A stretch of 9,616 nucleotides of DNA from Flavobacteriales bacterium UBA4474. Its GTDB lineage: Bacteria; Bacteroidota; Bacteroidia; Flavobacteriales_D; Sanyastnellaceae. The notes beneath the pieces are model-generated. The model was not told the origin of the DNA, made no database searches, and was given only the letters and a program-made list of their open reading frames with translations. Position numbers and translations under genes: made by a program. The stretch is from NCBI GenBank assembly GCA_002389295.1, contig DGOE01000046.1, positions 371 to 9,986 on the forward strand, in the 5' to 3' direction. Shown piece by piece: positions 1-6,523 of the stretch. Position 1 is the first letter of the stretch. Each line of letters starts with the position of its first letter.

Positions 1-231
1 GCCCCCGAGGGTCAGGACCCGCTCGGCGACCTCGTCGATCTTGAGCTGGAGGTCCGTGTAGAGCTCCTCGAACTTGGCGTGGAGCTCGAAGAACTCCTTG
101 CCGCGGATGTTCCAATGGAAGCCGCGCGCGTTCATGTAGAAGACGGTGAGGTCCGCCAAGAGGTCGTTGAGGCCGGCCGAGAGCTGCTGTGCGGCTTCGG
201 CGTTGAGGCCGATGGGCGTGTTGGTGTCCAT
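1..231 (-). CDS. dps: Dps-family ferritin-like DNA-protection protein (partial, N-terminal 77 codons)
   Basis: Dps proteins form 12-subunit cages in the cytoplasm that oxidise Fe(II) with peroxide, store the iron and protect DNA. The frame is open from an ATG at 231 to the window edge, so the C-terminal half is missing here. Residues 34-45 carry the NARGFHWNI signature. The inter-subunit ferroxidase ligands are present with the same spacing as in E. coli Dps (H51, H63, D67, D78, E82): here H39, H51, E55, D66 and E70. The translation ends in the conserved RVLTLGG stretch. The ATG lies 8 bp after the proS stop on the same strand, so the two genes are probably co-transcribed, although a promoter inside proS cannot be excluded. 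I see no Shine-Dalgarno sequence before the start. The family call is from sequence recognition; iron and DNA binding are inferred from the family. Confidence 0.93.
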   Translation of the reverse strand, partial: MDTNTPIGLNAEAAQQLSAGLNDLLADLTVFYMNARGFHWNIRGKEFFELHAKFEELYTDLQLKIDEVAERVLTLGG

Positions 232-239
232 GGTGTCAA

Positions 240-1709
240 TCAATATGCGCGGGCGAAGAGGACGCGGCGGGCGCTGGGGGCGCCGGTGCGGATGCAGTTG
301 CCGGGCGTGGTGTCGCCTTGGAGCGGGATGCAGCGAATGGTCGCTTTGGTTTCCTTCTTAATCAACTCCTCCGTTTCGGCGGTGCCGTCCCAGTGGGCGC
401 TCAGGAATCCGCCTTCTTCCAAACCGGCGGTAAACTCCTCCCAGGTGTTGACCTCGCGGGTGCCCTTTTCCATGCGGTCTCGGGCGCGCTCGAGCAGGCC
501 GTTCTGGATCTCCTCAAGCAAGGCTTGCACGTGCGCCACAATCTGATCGCCGGGGATGAAGGCCTTTTCGCCGGTGTCGCGGCGGGCCACCTCCACCGTG
601 CCGTTCTCGGCATCGCGGGGGCCAATGGCGAGGCGCACAGGAACGCCCTTGAGCTCGTATTCGGCAAACTTCCAGCCCGAGCGCTTGGTGTCGTCATCGT
701 CGAGCTTCACGCGCAGCCCTGCGGCCTTCAAATCGCTGTGGAGCTGCTGGCAGGCGGTGTTGACCACCTCGCTGGCCTCGCCGCCTTTTTGGATGGGAAC
801 GATGACCGCCTCGATGGGGGCGAGTTTAGGTGGGACCACAAGGCCCTTGTCGTCGCTGTGCGTCATGATGAGGGCACCCATCAATCGGGTCGATACGCCC
901 CAGCTGGAAGCCCAGACGAATTCCTTTCCGCCGTCCTTGGTGGCATAGGTCACGTCGAAGGCCTTGGCGAAGTTCTGTCCAAGGAAGTGGCTCGTGCCTG
1001 CTTGCAACGCCTTGCCATCCTGCATCATGGCCTCGATGCAAAAGGTGTCGTCGGCGCCGGCGAACCGCTCGCTCTCTGACTTGACACCGCGCACCACCGG
1101 CATGGCCATCCAGCCTTCGGCAAAATCCGCGTAGACGTGCAGCATCTTCTCGGCTTCTTCCATGGCCTCAGCCTTGGTGGCGTGGGCGGTGTGGCCCTCC
1201 TGCCACAGGAATTCCGTGGTGCGGAGAAACAAGCGCGTGCGCATCTCCCAACGCACCACATTGGCCCACTGGTTCACCAGCAGCGGCAGGTCGCGGTAGC
1301 TCTGAATCCAGTTCTTGTAGGTCTTCCAGATGATAGTCTCGGAAGTGGGGCGCACGATGAGCTCTTCTTCGAGCTTGGCTTCGGGGTCCACCACCACGCC
1401 CCCGCCTTCGGGGTCGTTCATGAGGCGGTAATGGGTCACCACGGCGCACTCCTTGGCGAAGCCTTCTACGTGGGCGGCCTCCTTGCTCAGGTAGCTCTTG
1501 GGGATGAAGAGCGGGAAATAGGCGTTGACGTGACCGGTGTCCTTGAACTTGCCATCGAGCACTTCCTTCATCCGCTCCCAAATGGCGAAACCGTAGGGCT
1601 TGATGACCATGCACCCCTTCACATCGCTGTGCTGGGCGAGGTCCGCCTCCACTACAATCTCATTGTACCACTTGGAATAATCCTGTTCTCTTGAGGTCAA
1701 CTTGGCCAT
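240..1709 (-). CDS. proS: Prolyl-tRNA synthetase, archaeal/Thermus-type (class II, type 3)
   Basis: This cytoplasmic enzyme charges tRNA-Pro with proline, using ATP. The 489-residue protein has class II features: the RPTSET proline-binding loop at 120-125, motif 2 running from R153 through RTTEF and WQEGH to about 176, and motif 3 around GVSTRLMGAL (271-280). An anticodon-binding domain spans about 297-405. The C-terminal domain ends in Y489, the terminal tyrosine characteristic of Thermus-type enzymes, and there is no bacterial-type editing insertion. I chose ATG 1709 because family members start with a MAK-LTSR-type sequence; the open frame continues to 1772, but those 21 extra residues resemble nothing in the family. 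Three of the four zinc-binding cysteines of the Thermus enzyme appear replaced (W440, E445, T475), with C472 kept. The gene diverges from the lipoprotein gene at 1836, and dps follows 8 bp downstream. Confidence 0.96.
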   Translation of the reverse strand: MAKLTSREQDYSKWYNEIVVEADLAQHSDVKGCMVIKPYGFAIWERMKEVLDGKFKDTGHVNAYFPLFIPKSYLSKEAAHVEGFAKECAVVTHYRLMNDPEGGGVVVDPEAKLEEELIVRPTSETIIWKTYKNWIQSYRDLPLLVNQWANVVRWEMRTRLFLRTTEFLWQEGHTAHATKAEAMEEAEKMLHVYADFAEGWMAMPVVRGVKSESERFAGADDTFCIEAMMQDGKALQAGTSHFLGQNFAKAFDVTYATKDGGKEFVWASSWGVSTRLMGALIMTHSDDKGLVVPPKLAPIEAVIVPIQKGGEASEVVNTACQQLHSDLKAAGLRVKLDDDDTKRSGWKFAEYELKGVPVRLAIGPRDAENGTVEVARRDTGEKAFIPGDQIVAHVQALLEEIQNGLLERARDRMEKGTREVNTWEEFTAGLEEGGFLSAHWDGTAETEELIKKETKATIRCIPLQGDTTPGNCIRTGAPSARRVLFARAY

Positions 1710-1754
1710 GACTTGCTTTTGGTACGGTGTTTGCTCTTGTTGGGTATCGAGGCG

Positions 1755-1762
1755 CGAAAATA
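1755..1762 (-). promoter_or_regulatory. Possible Bacteroidota -7 promoter element for proS
   Basis: On the minus strand this reads TATTTTCG, one mismatch from the Bacteroidota -7 consensus TAnnTTTG. It would place the transcription start roughly 40 nt before the proS ATG at 1709. I could not find a convincing -33 TTTG box at the usual spacing, so this is a weak call. No equally good element was seen for the divergent plus-strand lipoprotein gene, although its promoter should also lie within the 126-bp spacer 1710-1835. Confidence 0.22.
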
Positions 1763-1835
1763 CGCTACCCACCGTGGTGAACCCGTGCTACAACATATTG
1801 CAACTCCGGCCATTCGCCGTAATTTCCAACTGTCG

Positions 1836-2939
1836 ATGAAAGTCATACACCTCCTCCTCCTCGCCTTGCCCCTGTGGCTGGCCTCCTGCACCACCGGGCT
1901 CGATCTCGTGTCCGACCGCAACCTGGAAACCGACGAGTTCTACCTCGCCGGTGGTGAACCCCACATTGGGGACGGCGACATCGACCGTGCCCGAGAAGAG
2001 CAGTGGGCCGACGCTTACGGGGAATACGCCGATGGCGAATATGACGATCCCTATGGTGCGCAGCGCGGCTATGGATCTCAGAGCAACCTCTGGAACCGCT
2101 ATACCCCCGGATGGTCGAGCGGGTTCGCGAGTGGATATGGCAACCCCTACGGCTACGGCAGTGGATTTGGTGCCGGCAACATGGGTACGGGGGGCTATGG
2201 AAGCCCTTATGGAATGGGCTACAACAACATGGCCTTCATGAACGGCTATGACGCCTGGGGCAACCCCATCGGCGGTTTTGGCAATCCCGGATTCGGAATG
2301 GGCAACCCTTACGGCATGAATGGCATGGGCGGCAATGGATGGGGCTATGACCCTTGGGGCGGCGGATATTGGGGTACGCCCGGATATGGTTATTACGGGG
2401 GCTCGGGTTATGGTTACAACCCCTACTTCGGCACCCTCGGGGCTTACGGCAACACTTTTGGTGGCAATTGCGGCACCGCAAGCGGAGGAGGCGTGACCAC
2501 ATTTACACCCCCGCGCCCACGTCCCAGCCTGGGTCAATTCACCGTCACCGGAAACAACACGGGCGGAGGGCAGGCCGGTGGTACCGGTGGTTTGGGTCAT
2601 GACGGCTTGGAGGACACCAACCCCGAGCCGACCCCCCAACGCGATGTGAAGCGGGCCAACACCAGGGACGAACGCAGGAATGCGCGCAGCACCCGCCCGG
2701 CTTACAGCCCAGACCGCAACACACCTTCAAATGATGCGGACCGCCCTTCACGCAATGAGCGCAGGGGATCCCGGAGCACCTTTTCGTCACCCGCTCCGAG
2801 CAACAATGACGGTGCATCACCTTCGCGCGGCGGGGTCAATGTTTCGCCGCCTGCGCCGCGGCCAAGCTCGACCAGTCCGAGGGCGCCCCGGCCTTCTTCG
2901 GGACGCTCCGGATCCGGGCGCAGTGGCCGCGGAGGCTGA
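1836..2939 (+). CDS. Gly/Tyr/Asn-rich lipoprotein of unknown function
   Basis: I do not recognise a functional family. The 367-residue product starts with a lipoprotein signal peptide: a leucine-rich segment ends in the lipobox LASC, with C18 as the lipidated cysteine. ATG 1836 was chosen because it puts this signal peptide at the N-terminus; the open frame extends back to 1713, but that part has no signal character and would overlap the proS start region. Three zones follow: an acidic stretch (about 31-75, rich in Asp, Glu and Tyr); a low-complexity zone (about 79-219) of irregular GYG, NPYG and GFG units; and a basic, Pro/Ser/Arg-rich tail (about 225-367) ending in Gly-Arg-Ser repeats. Besides C18 the only cysteine is C212. 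The protein is likely anchored in the outer membrane and largely disordered. My unverified recollection is that similar Bacteroidota proteins have been loosely labelled 'vitellogenin II precursor'. The OmpP1-type gene follows after 20 bp, suggesting co-transcription. Confidence 0.8.
   Translation: MKVIHLLLLALPLWLASCTTGLDLVSDRNLETDEFYLAGGEPHIGDGDIDRAREEQWADAYGEYADGEYDDPYGAQRGYGSQSNLWNRYTPGWSSGFASGYGNPYGYGSGFGAGNMGTGGYGSPYGMGYNNMAFMNGYDAWGNPIGGFGNPGFGMGNPYGMNGMGGNGWGYDPWGGGYWGTPGYGYYGGSGYGYNPYFGTLGAYGNTFGGNCGTASGGGVTTFTPPRPRPSLGQFTVTGNNTGGGQAGGTGGLGHDGLEDTNPEPTPQRDVKRANTRDERRNARSTRPAYSPDRNTPSNDADRPSRNERRGSRSTFSSPAPSNNDGASPSRGGVNVSPPAPRPSSTSPRAPRPSSGRSGSGRSGRGG
2070..2492 (+). repeat. Low-complexity Gly/Tyr/Asn coding repeat region
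   Basis: This part of the lipoprotein gene encodes about 140 residues dominated by Gly, Tyr, Asn, Pro, Met and Trp in irregular short units such as GYGNPYG, GYGSPYG and GMGNPYG. The units are degenerate at the DNA level (ggctatgg, ggatatgg, ggttatgg), so this is a composition-driven peptide repeat and not a perfect tandem array. Confidence 0.6.
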
Positions 2940-2959
2940 AACCTGAAAAGTCCAGTGAG

Positions 2960-4450
2960 ATGAAGAAAGTGAAAAGAGGACTGGCGGTTCTCCTGGTGCT
3001 GTGTACCCAATGGGCAACGGCACAAGGATTGGCCGATGTGATGCGCTACAGCCGGCAGGACCCCCTGGGTTCGGCCCGTTCCATGGGCATGGGCGGTGCC
3101 ATGACCGGTCTGGGTGCCGACCTGGGCGCCATTTGGTCCAACCCCGCCGGCCTGGGGTTGTACCGCTCGAGCGACATCGCCATCAGTGTGGGGGTGGGCG
3201 CCGGTGGCGCCAGCACAGAATACTTGGGCAACAGCGAAGTATCGGCAGCACCCCACGTCATCGTGGGGCAACTCGGGGTAGCATTGACCATGCCCATGGC
3301 GCACCCCGACTTCAAACGCGCCACTTTTGCTGTGGGGTACAGCCCCATCAAGGATCTGCACCAGCGCGCCACATGGTCTGGAGAGTCAGATGGAAACAGC
3401 ATCACCGAACAATTTGCCCTGCAAGCCCAAGGCACCTCCTTTGACAGCTTGTGGTATTACCATCCGTTCGATGCCGAATTGGCCTGGTACACCTACATGA
3501 TCGACACACTGGGTGGATCCACCGATCAATATGCAGCGGCCTATTCTTCCGACGTGGTCCAACAGGAATTGCGGCGCGACCGCAGCGGCCGCATGGGCGA
3601 GACCACCATCGCCTTCGGCACCAACTACAGGGAGCAACTCCACATTGGCATCGCTTTGGGGTTGGTATCCACCGAGATGGACCAAGTGGATGTCTACAAA
3701 GAGTCCAAAGTCATGGGCCCCTCGAACCTCGAGGAACTCACATTGAATGACCGCCTTGAGGTGTCTGGTTCGGGCGGATACTGGTCCTTTGGGCTCATCC
3801 TGCAGCCCAAATCCAGTCCTGTTCGCCTGGGTTGGAGCTACCGAAGCGGCACCATCCTCAGTGTGGATGACTCCTACCAGGTCGATGCCACAGCCACCTT
3901 TTCAGGCGAGGGCACCTACGAGGCGGCCAGCCCGAGCAGTTTTGTGCAGTACCGCATCCGCACGCCACGGCGACACCAGCTGGGTTTGAGCTGGACCATG
4001 GGCAAGGTGGCTGTGCTGAGCGTCGACTATGGCCGCTCAGATTATTCGGCGGCGGAATTCACGTCCAACGATTTCTACTCAGACGATGTGGCCGCCATTC
4101 AGCAGGGTATCGACAACACCTTGCGCATGGAGCAGTTGTTCCGCGCCGGACTCGAATTCAGGATCGACGACGCTTGGCGCATGCGTTTCGGCGGAGGTTG
4201 GCGATCAGCTGCTGCCGACCCCTTGAAAAACAGCTTCGGCGACGTGGATGGAAGCCTGCTCGAAGACGGGGACGATGCGCTGCACTGGGCCTTCGGCGGT
4301 GAATACCGCGACGACAGTTGGTATCTGGGGGCCACCTACCGTCATGCCTCGACAACAGACGCCCGCCGGCTTTATGGGCTCGGCCCAGAAGTGGCCTCAG
4401 GTCGCGCCGGATTGGGCATGCTCATGCTCAGCATCGGCGCCCGGTATTGA
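2960..4450 (+). CDS. OmpP1/FadL/TodX-family outer-membrane beta-barrel protein
   Basis: FadL-family proteins are outer-membrane barrels that take up hydrophobic molecules such as long-chain fatty acids; the substrate here is unknown. The 496-residue product has a classical signal peptide (basic MKKVKR, hydrophobic core, predicted cleavage after ATA at 21). The mature N-terminus contains the family's DPLGSAR...GMGGAMTGLG...SNPAGLGLY pattern (about 34-68), where SNPAGL at 60-65 is the strongest signature. The rest alternates polar and hydrophobic residues as in a barrel, with repeated aromatic strand ends, and the last strand finishes in Tyr, as expected for a BAM-recognised barrel. It lies 20 bp behind the lipoprotein gene and converges on the coiled-coil protein gene, with 48 bp between their stop codons. 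In Bacteroidota such proteins are sometimes labelled 'hemin receptor', for which I see no specific support. Confidence 0.85.
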   Translation: MKKVKRGLAVLLVLCTQWATAQGLADVMRYSRQDPLGSARSMGMGGAMTGLGADLGAIWSNPAGLGLYRSSDIAISVGVGAGGASTEYLGNSEVSAAPHVIVGQLGVALTMPMAHPDFKRATFAVGYSPIKDLHQRATWSGESDGNSITEQFALQAQGTSFDSLWYYHPFDAELAWYTYMIDTLGGSTDQYAAAYSSDVVQQELRRDRSGRMGETTIAFGTNYREQLHIGIALGLVSTEMDQVDVYKESKVMGPSNLEELTLNDRLEVSGSGGYWSFGLILQPKSSPVRLGWSYRSGTILSVDDSYQVDATATFSGEGTYEAASPSSFVQYRIRTPRRHQLGLSWTMGKVAVLSVDYGRSDYSAAEFTSNDFYSDDVAAIQQGIDNTLRMEQLFRAGLEFRIDDAWRMRFGGGWRSAAADPLKNSFGDVDGSLLEDGDDALHWAFGGEYRDDSWYLGATYRHASTTDARRLYGLGPEVASGRAGLGMLMLSIGARY

Positions 4451-4498
4451 CCGGATGCCGAAGGGCTGCTTGAGCAAAAGCCAGGCGTCAAAAAAGAC

Positions 4499-5302
4499 TC
4501 AGGCCTTGGCCTTGGAGGTCAACTTCTTCTTGACCGCCTTCTTCATCTTTTCGGACTCTTCCATGGCCAACTCCTCATCTACGAGGATGCGGCCGCTGTG
4601 CTCGTCCACGATGATGCGCTTGCGGGCGCTGACATCGAGGATGCGCTGGGGTGGAATCTTGATGAAGCTGCCGGCACTCGCATCGCGCTCGATCGGCACT
4701 ACGGCCATGCCGTTCTTGGCGCCACCGCGGATCCGCAGGTAAGCCTTGAGCAAGCGATCGTCAATGCTCTCGGCCATCTGACCGCTCATGTCATTGAGGA
4801 TCTCCTCCTCGGCACGGGTCTCGGCGATGATTTCGTCCAACTCAGCCCGCTTGGTCTTGAGGTCCTCCGCACGGGAATCCCGCTTGGTCTGGACCTCCGT
4901 GATGATTTCTCCTTTCTGCTCCAGCTGCGCTTCGGCCTCGCGAATGCGCTTCTCTGAAAGTTGAATCTCCAGGGACTGGTATTCGATTTCCTTGTTGAGC
5001 GACTCGAACTCCCGGTTGTTCCGGACGCTGTTCTGCTGCTCTTCAAAACGCTTGATCATGGCGCCGGAATCGATGATGGACTCCTTGCGCTCATGGATCT
5101 TGGCCTTGATGCCATCGGACTCTGCCGTCAGACGCTCCAGCCGCGACTCCAATCCGGACAGCTCGTCTTCGAGGTCTTCGACTTCAAGGGGCAATTCTCC
5201 GCGCACAACGCGCAATCGGTCAATGCGGGTATCGATCAATTGCAGGTCGTAAAGCGCCCTGAGCTTTTCCTCTGCGCTTGTGGCTTTGGTCTTCTTGGCC
5301 AT
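4499..5302 (-). CDS. Coiled-coil 'C4-type zinc ribbon' family protein lacking the zinc cysteines (CdsZ/HP0958-like)
   Basis: The 267-residue cytoplasmic protein consists of a long charged coiled coil (about 10-185) with the VRNNREFESLNKE segment (93-105) typical of this family, then a compact C-terminal domain with KIPPQ (215-219) and SGRILVD (236-242), and a Lys-rich tail. In zinc-binding members the C-terminal domain carries two CxxC pairs. Aligned by eye, all four positions are replaced here: S209, S212, D233 and S236, so the fold probably does not bind zinc. Characterised relatives (Helicobacter HP0958, chlamydial CdsZ) are linked to sigma-54, flagellar or type III secretion functions, none of which is indicated here; the role in this organism is unknown. 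The start ATG overlaps the nif3 stop by one base (TGATG), which implies translational coupling. Confidence 0.88.
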   Translation of the reverse strand: MAKKTKATSAEEKLRALYDLQLIDTRIDRLRVVRGELPLEVEDLEDELSGLESRLERLTAESDGIKAKIHERKESIIDSGAMIKRFEEQQNSVRNNREFESLNKEIEYQSLEIQLSEKRIREAEAQLEQKGEIITEVQTKRDSRAEDLKTKRAELDEIIAETRAEEEILNDMSGQMAESIDDRLLKAYLRIRGGAKNGMAVVPIERDASAGSFIKIPPQRILDVSARKRIIVDEHSGRILVDEELAMEESEKMKKAVKKKLTSKAKA

Positions 5303-6408
5303 CAGGATACGTAAATAGGGTTAGTTCGGACTTCCGACAAAAGGACTGCGAAATTAGGGAATCCACTCTTGAGTTCAGCCAATTGATCCACAAGCCATTG
5401 AGATATGCCTCCTTCGGCCTCTGCATGCCCAATGTCGGCAATGGTTATCCGGCCTTCAGCGCCAAAAAATTCGTGGTATTTAAAGTCGGATGACAGGAAG
5501 ACATCTGCACCGCTCCTGATGGCATCTGCAAGCAGGAAACTGCCTGTGCCACCGCACAAGGCCACCTTTTGGATCGGCCCTTTGGGCGGTGCCGTGTGGC
5601 GCACAGCCGGGGCACCAAAGGCGGACTTCACCTTGGAGACAAAGGCGTCCCATTCCATAGGTTCGGCAAAAGACCCCACCCCGCCGCTTCCCGCTGTGGG
5701 GTGCGCATTGTCCAAAAGCAGCACATCGTGGGCCACCTCCTCATACGGATGGGCGCGGTGCATTGCAGCCACCACGCGCCGCACATTCCAGCGCTCGACC
5801 ACCATTTCAATGGCGGTCTCCTCCTCGCTGTGCCGCGCACCGGGTTCGCCGACAAAAGGCTGTGCCCCCGCTCCGGCGCGAAATGTCCCTGTGCCCTGCT
5901 GGTTGAAGCTGCACTCGTCGTAAGCGCCGATTTGGCCACCACCCGCCTCGAACATGGCGTTCCTCACAGCATCAGCGTGGGCGTGCGGCACAAAGGTGAC
6001 CACCTTGGCAAGCGTGCCGCCCACCGGCCGCAGCACCCGCATGCCCTCCAGTCCCAACTTCCGGCACATCATGGCATTCACGCCATGGGCCACGTTGTCC
6101 AAGTTGGTGTGGATGGCATAGAGGGCCACGCCCTCGCGCAAGGCCGCCATGATGGTCCGCTCCACCTGGTTTTTTCCTGTGATGCGCTTCAAAGGGCGAA
6201 ACAAAATGGGATGGTGGGAGACGATGAGGCCCGCCCCACGGGCCTTGGCTTCTGCGACCACTTCTTCGGTGACATCCAGTGACACCAATACTTTTTCTAC
6301 GTTGCCCTGTGGTTCGCCCACCAGCAGTCCGCTGTTGTCATAGTCCTCCTGCAATGCGGGGGGCGCGAGGGCTTCGAGGGCGTCGATGATCTGTTGAATA
6401 CGCGGCAT
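5302..6408 (-). CDS. Nif3-like dinuclear metal-centre protein (three-domain form)
   Basis: Members form hexameric toroids with a two-metal site in each subunit; some are annotated as GTP cyclohydrolase 1 type 2 homologues, but the physiological substrate is unsettled. The 368-residue protein has the split Nif3 fold: N-terminal part (about 1-130) with DYDNSGLLVG (22-31), SHHPILF (64-70) and HTNLDN (100-105); a PII-like insertion (about 133-235) with GAYDECSF and AHPYEEVAHD; and a C-terminal part with SSDFKYHEF (306-314) and DIGHAEAE (325-332). The expected metal ligands H65, H66, D104, H328 and E332 match the E. coli YbgI pattern H63, H64, D101, H215, E219, with the offset explained by the insertion. 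ATG 6408 gives the standard N-terminus; the frame stays open to 6750, but that stretch is antisense to lpxK. The last base of its stop is the first base of the next gene's ATG. Confidence 0.95.
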   Translation of the reverse strand: MPRIQQIIDALEALAPPALQEDYDNSGLLVGEPQGNVEKVLVSLDVTEEVVAEAKARGAGLIVSHHPILFRPLKRITGKNQVERTIMAALREGVALYAIHTNLDNVAHGVNAMMCRKLGLEGMRVLRPVGGTLAKVVTFVPHAHADAVRNAMFEAGGGQIGAYDECSFNQQGTGTFRAGAGAQPFVGEPGARHSEEETAIEMVVERWNVRRVVAAMHRAHPYEEVAHDVLLLDNAHPTAGSGGVGSFAEPMEWDAFVSKVKSAFGAPAVRHTAPPKGPIQKVALCGGTGSFLLADAIRSGADVFLSSDFKYHEFFGAEGRITIADIGHAEAEGGISQWLVDQLAELKSGFPNFAVLLSEVRTNPIYVS

Positions 6409-6523
6409 GGTCTGAAATTTCGGATGGCAACGGTGAGCAATCCAATGCAATGTGGCAATTTCGCATGCGATGACCATCTCTGGCAATCCAAAGGAATCCA
6501 ATGTCCCCGTCCGTCCCGGATTG

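Noticed and set aside
318..1079. 253-residue plus-strand open frame opposite proS
   Set aside because: It is antisense to a clearly conserved synthetase; long shadow frames are expected at this GC content.
1710..1772. Upstream extension of proS by 21 residues
   Set aside because: The extra residues are not family-like and occupy the divergent promoter region.
1713..1835. Upstream extension of the lipoprotein frame by 41 residues
   Set aside because: It would bury the lipoprotein signal peptide inside the protein.
1788..2639. 283-residue open frame on the minus strand opposite the Gly/Tyr-rich lipoprotein gene
   Set aside because: Its Val/Ile/Ala/Gly-rich translation is the antisense echo of a repetitive GC-rich coding sequence. 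It has no recognisable domain, and the opposite strand has a convincing signal peptide and lipobox.
4451..4498. Possible bidirectional terminator between the convergent genes
   Set aside because: Only 4-bp stems (CCGG...CCGG, GCTT...AAGC) could be drawn. The AAAAAA run gives Ts for the minus strand but has no stable hairpin before it.
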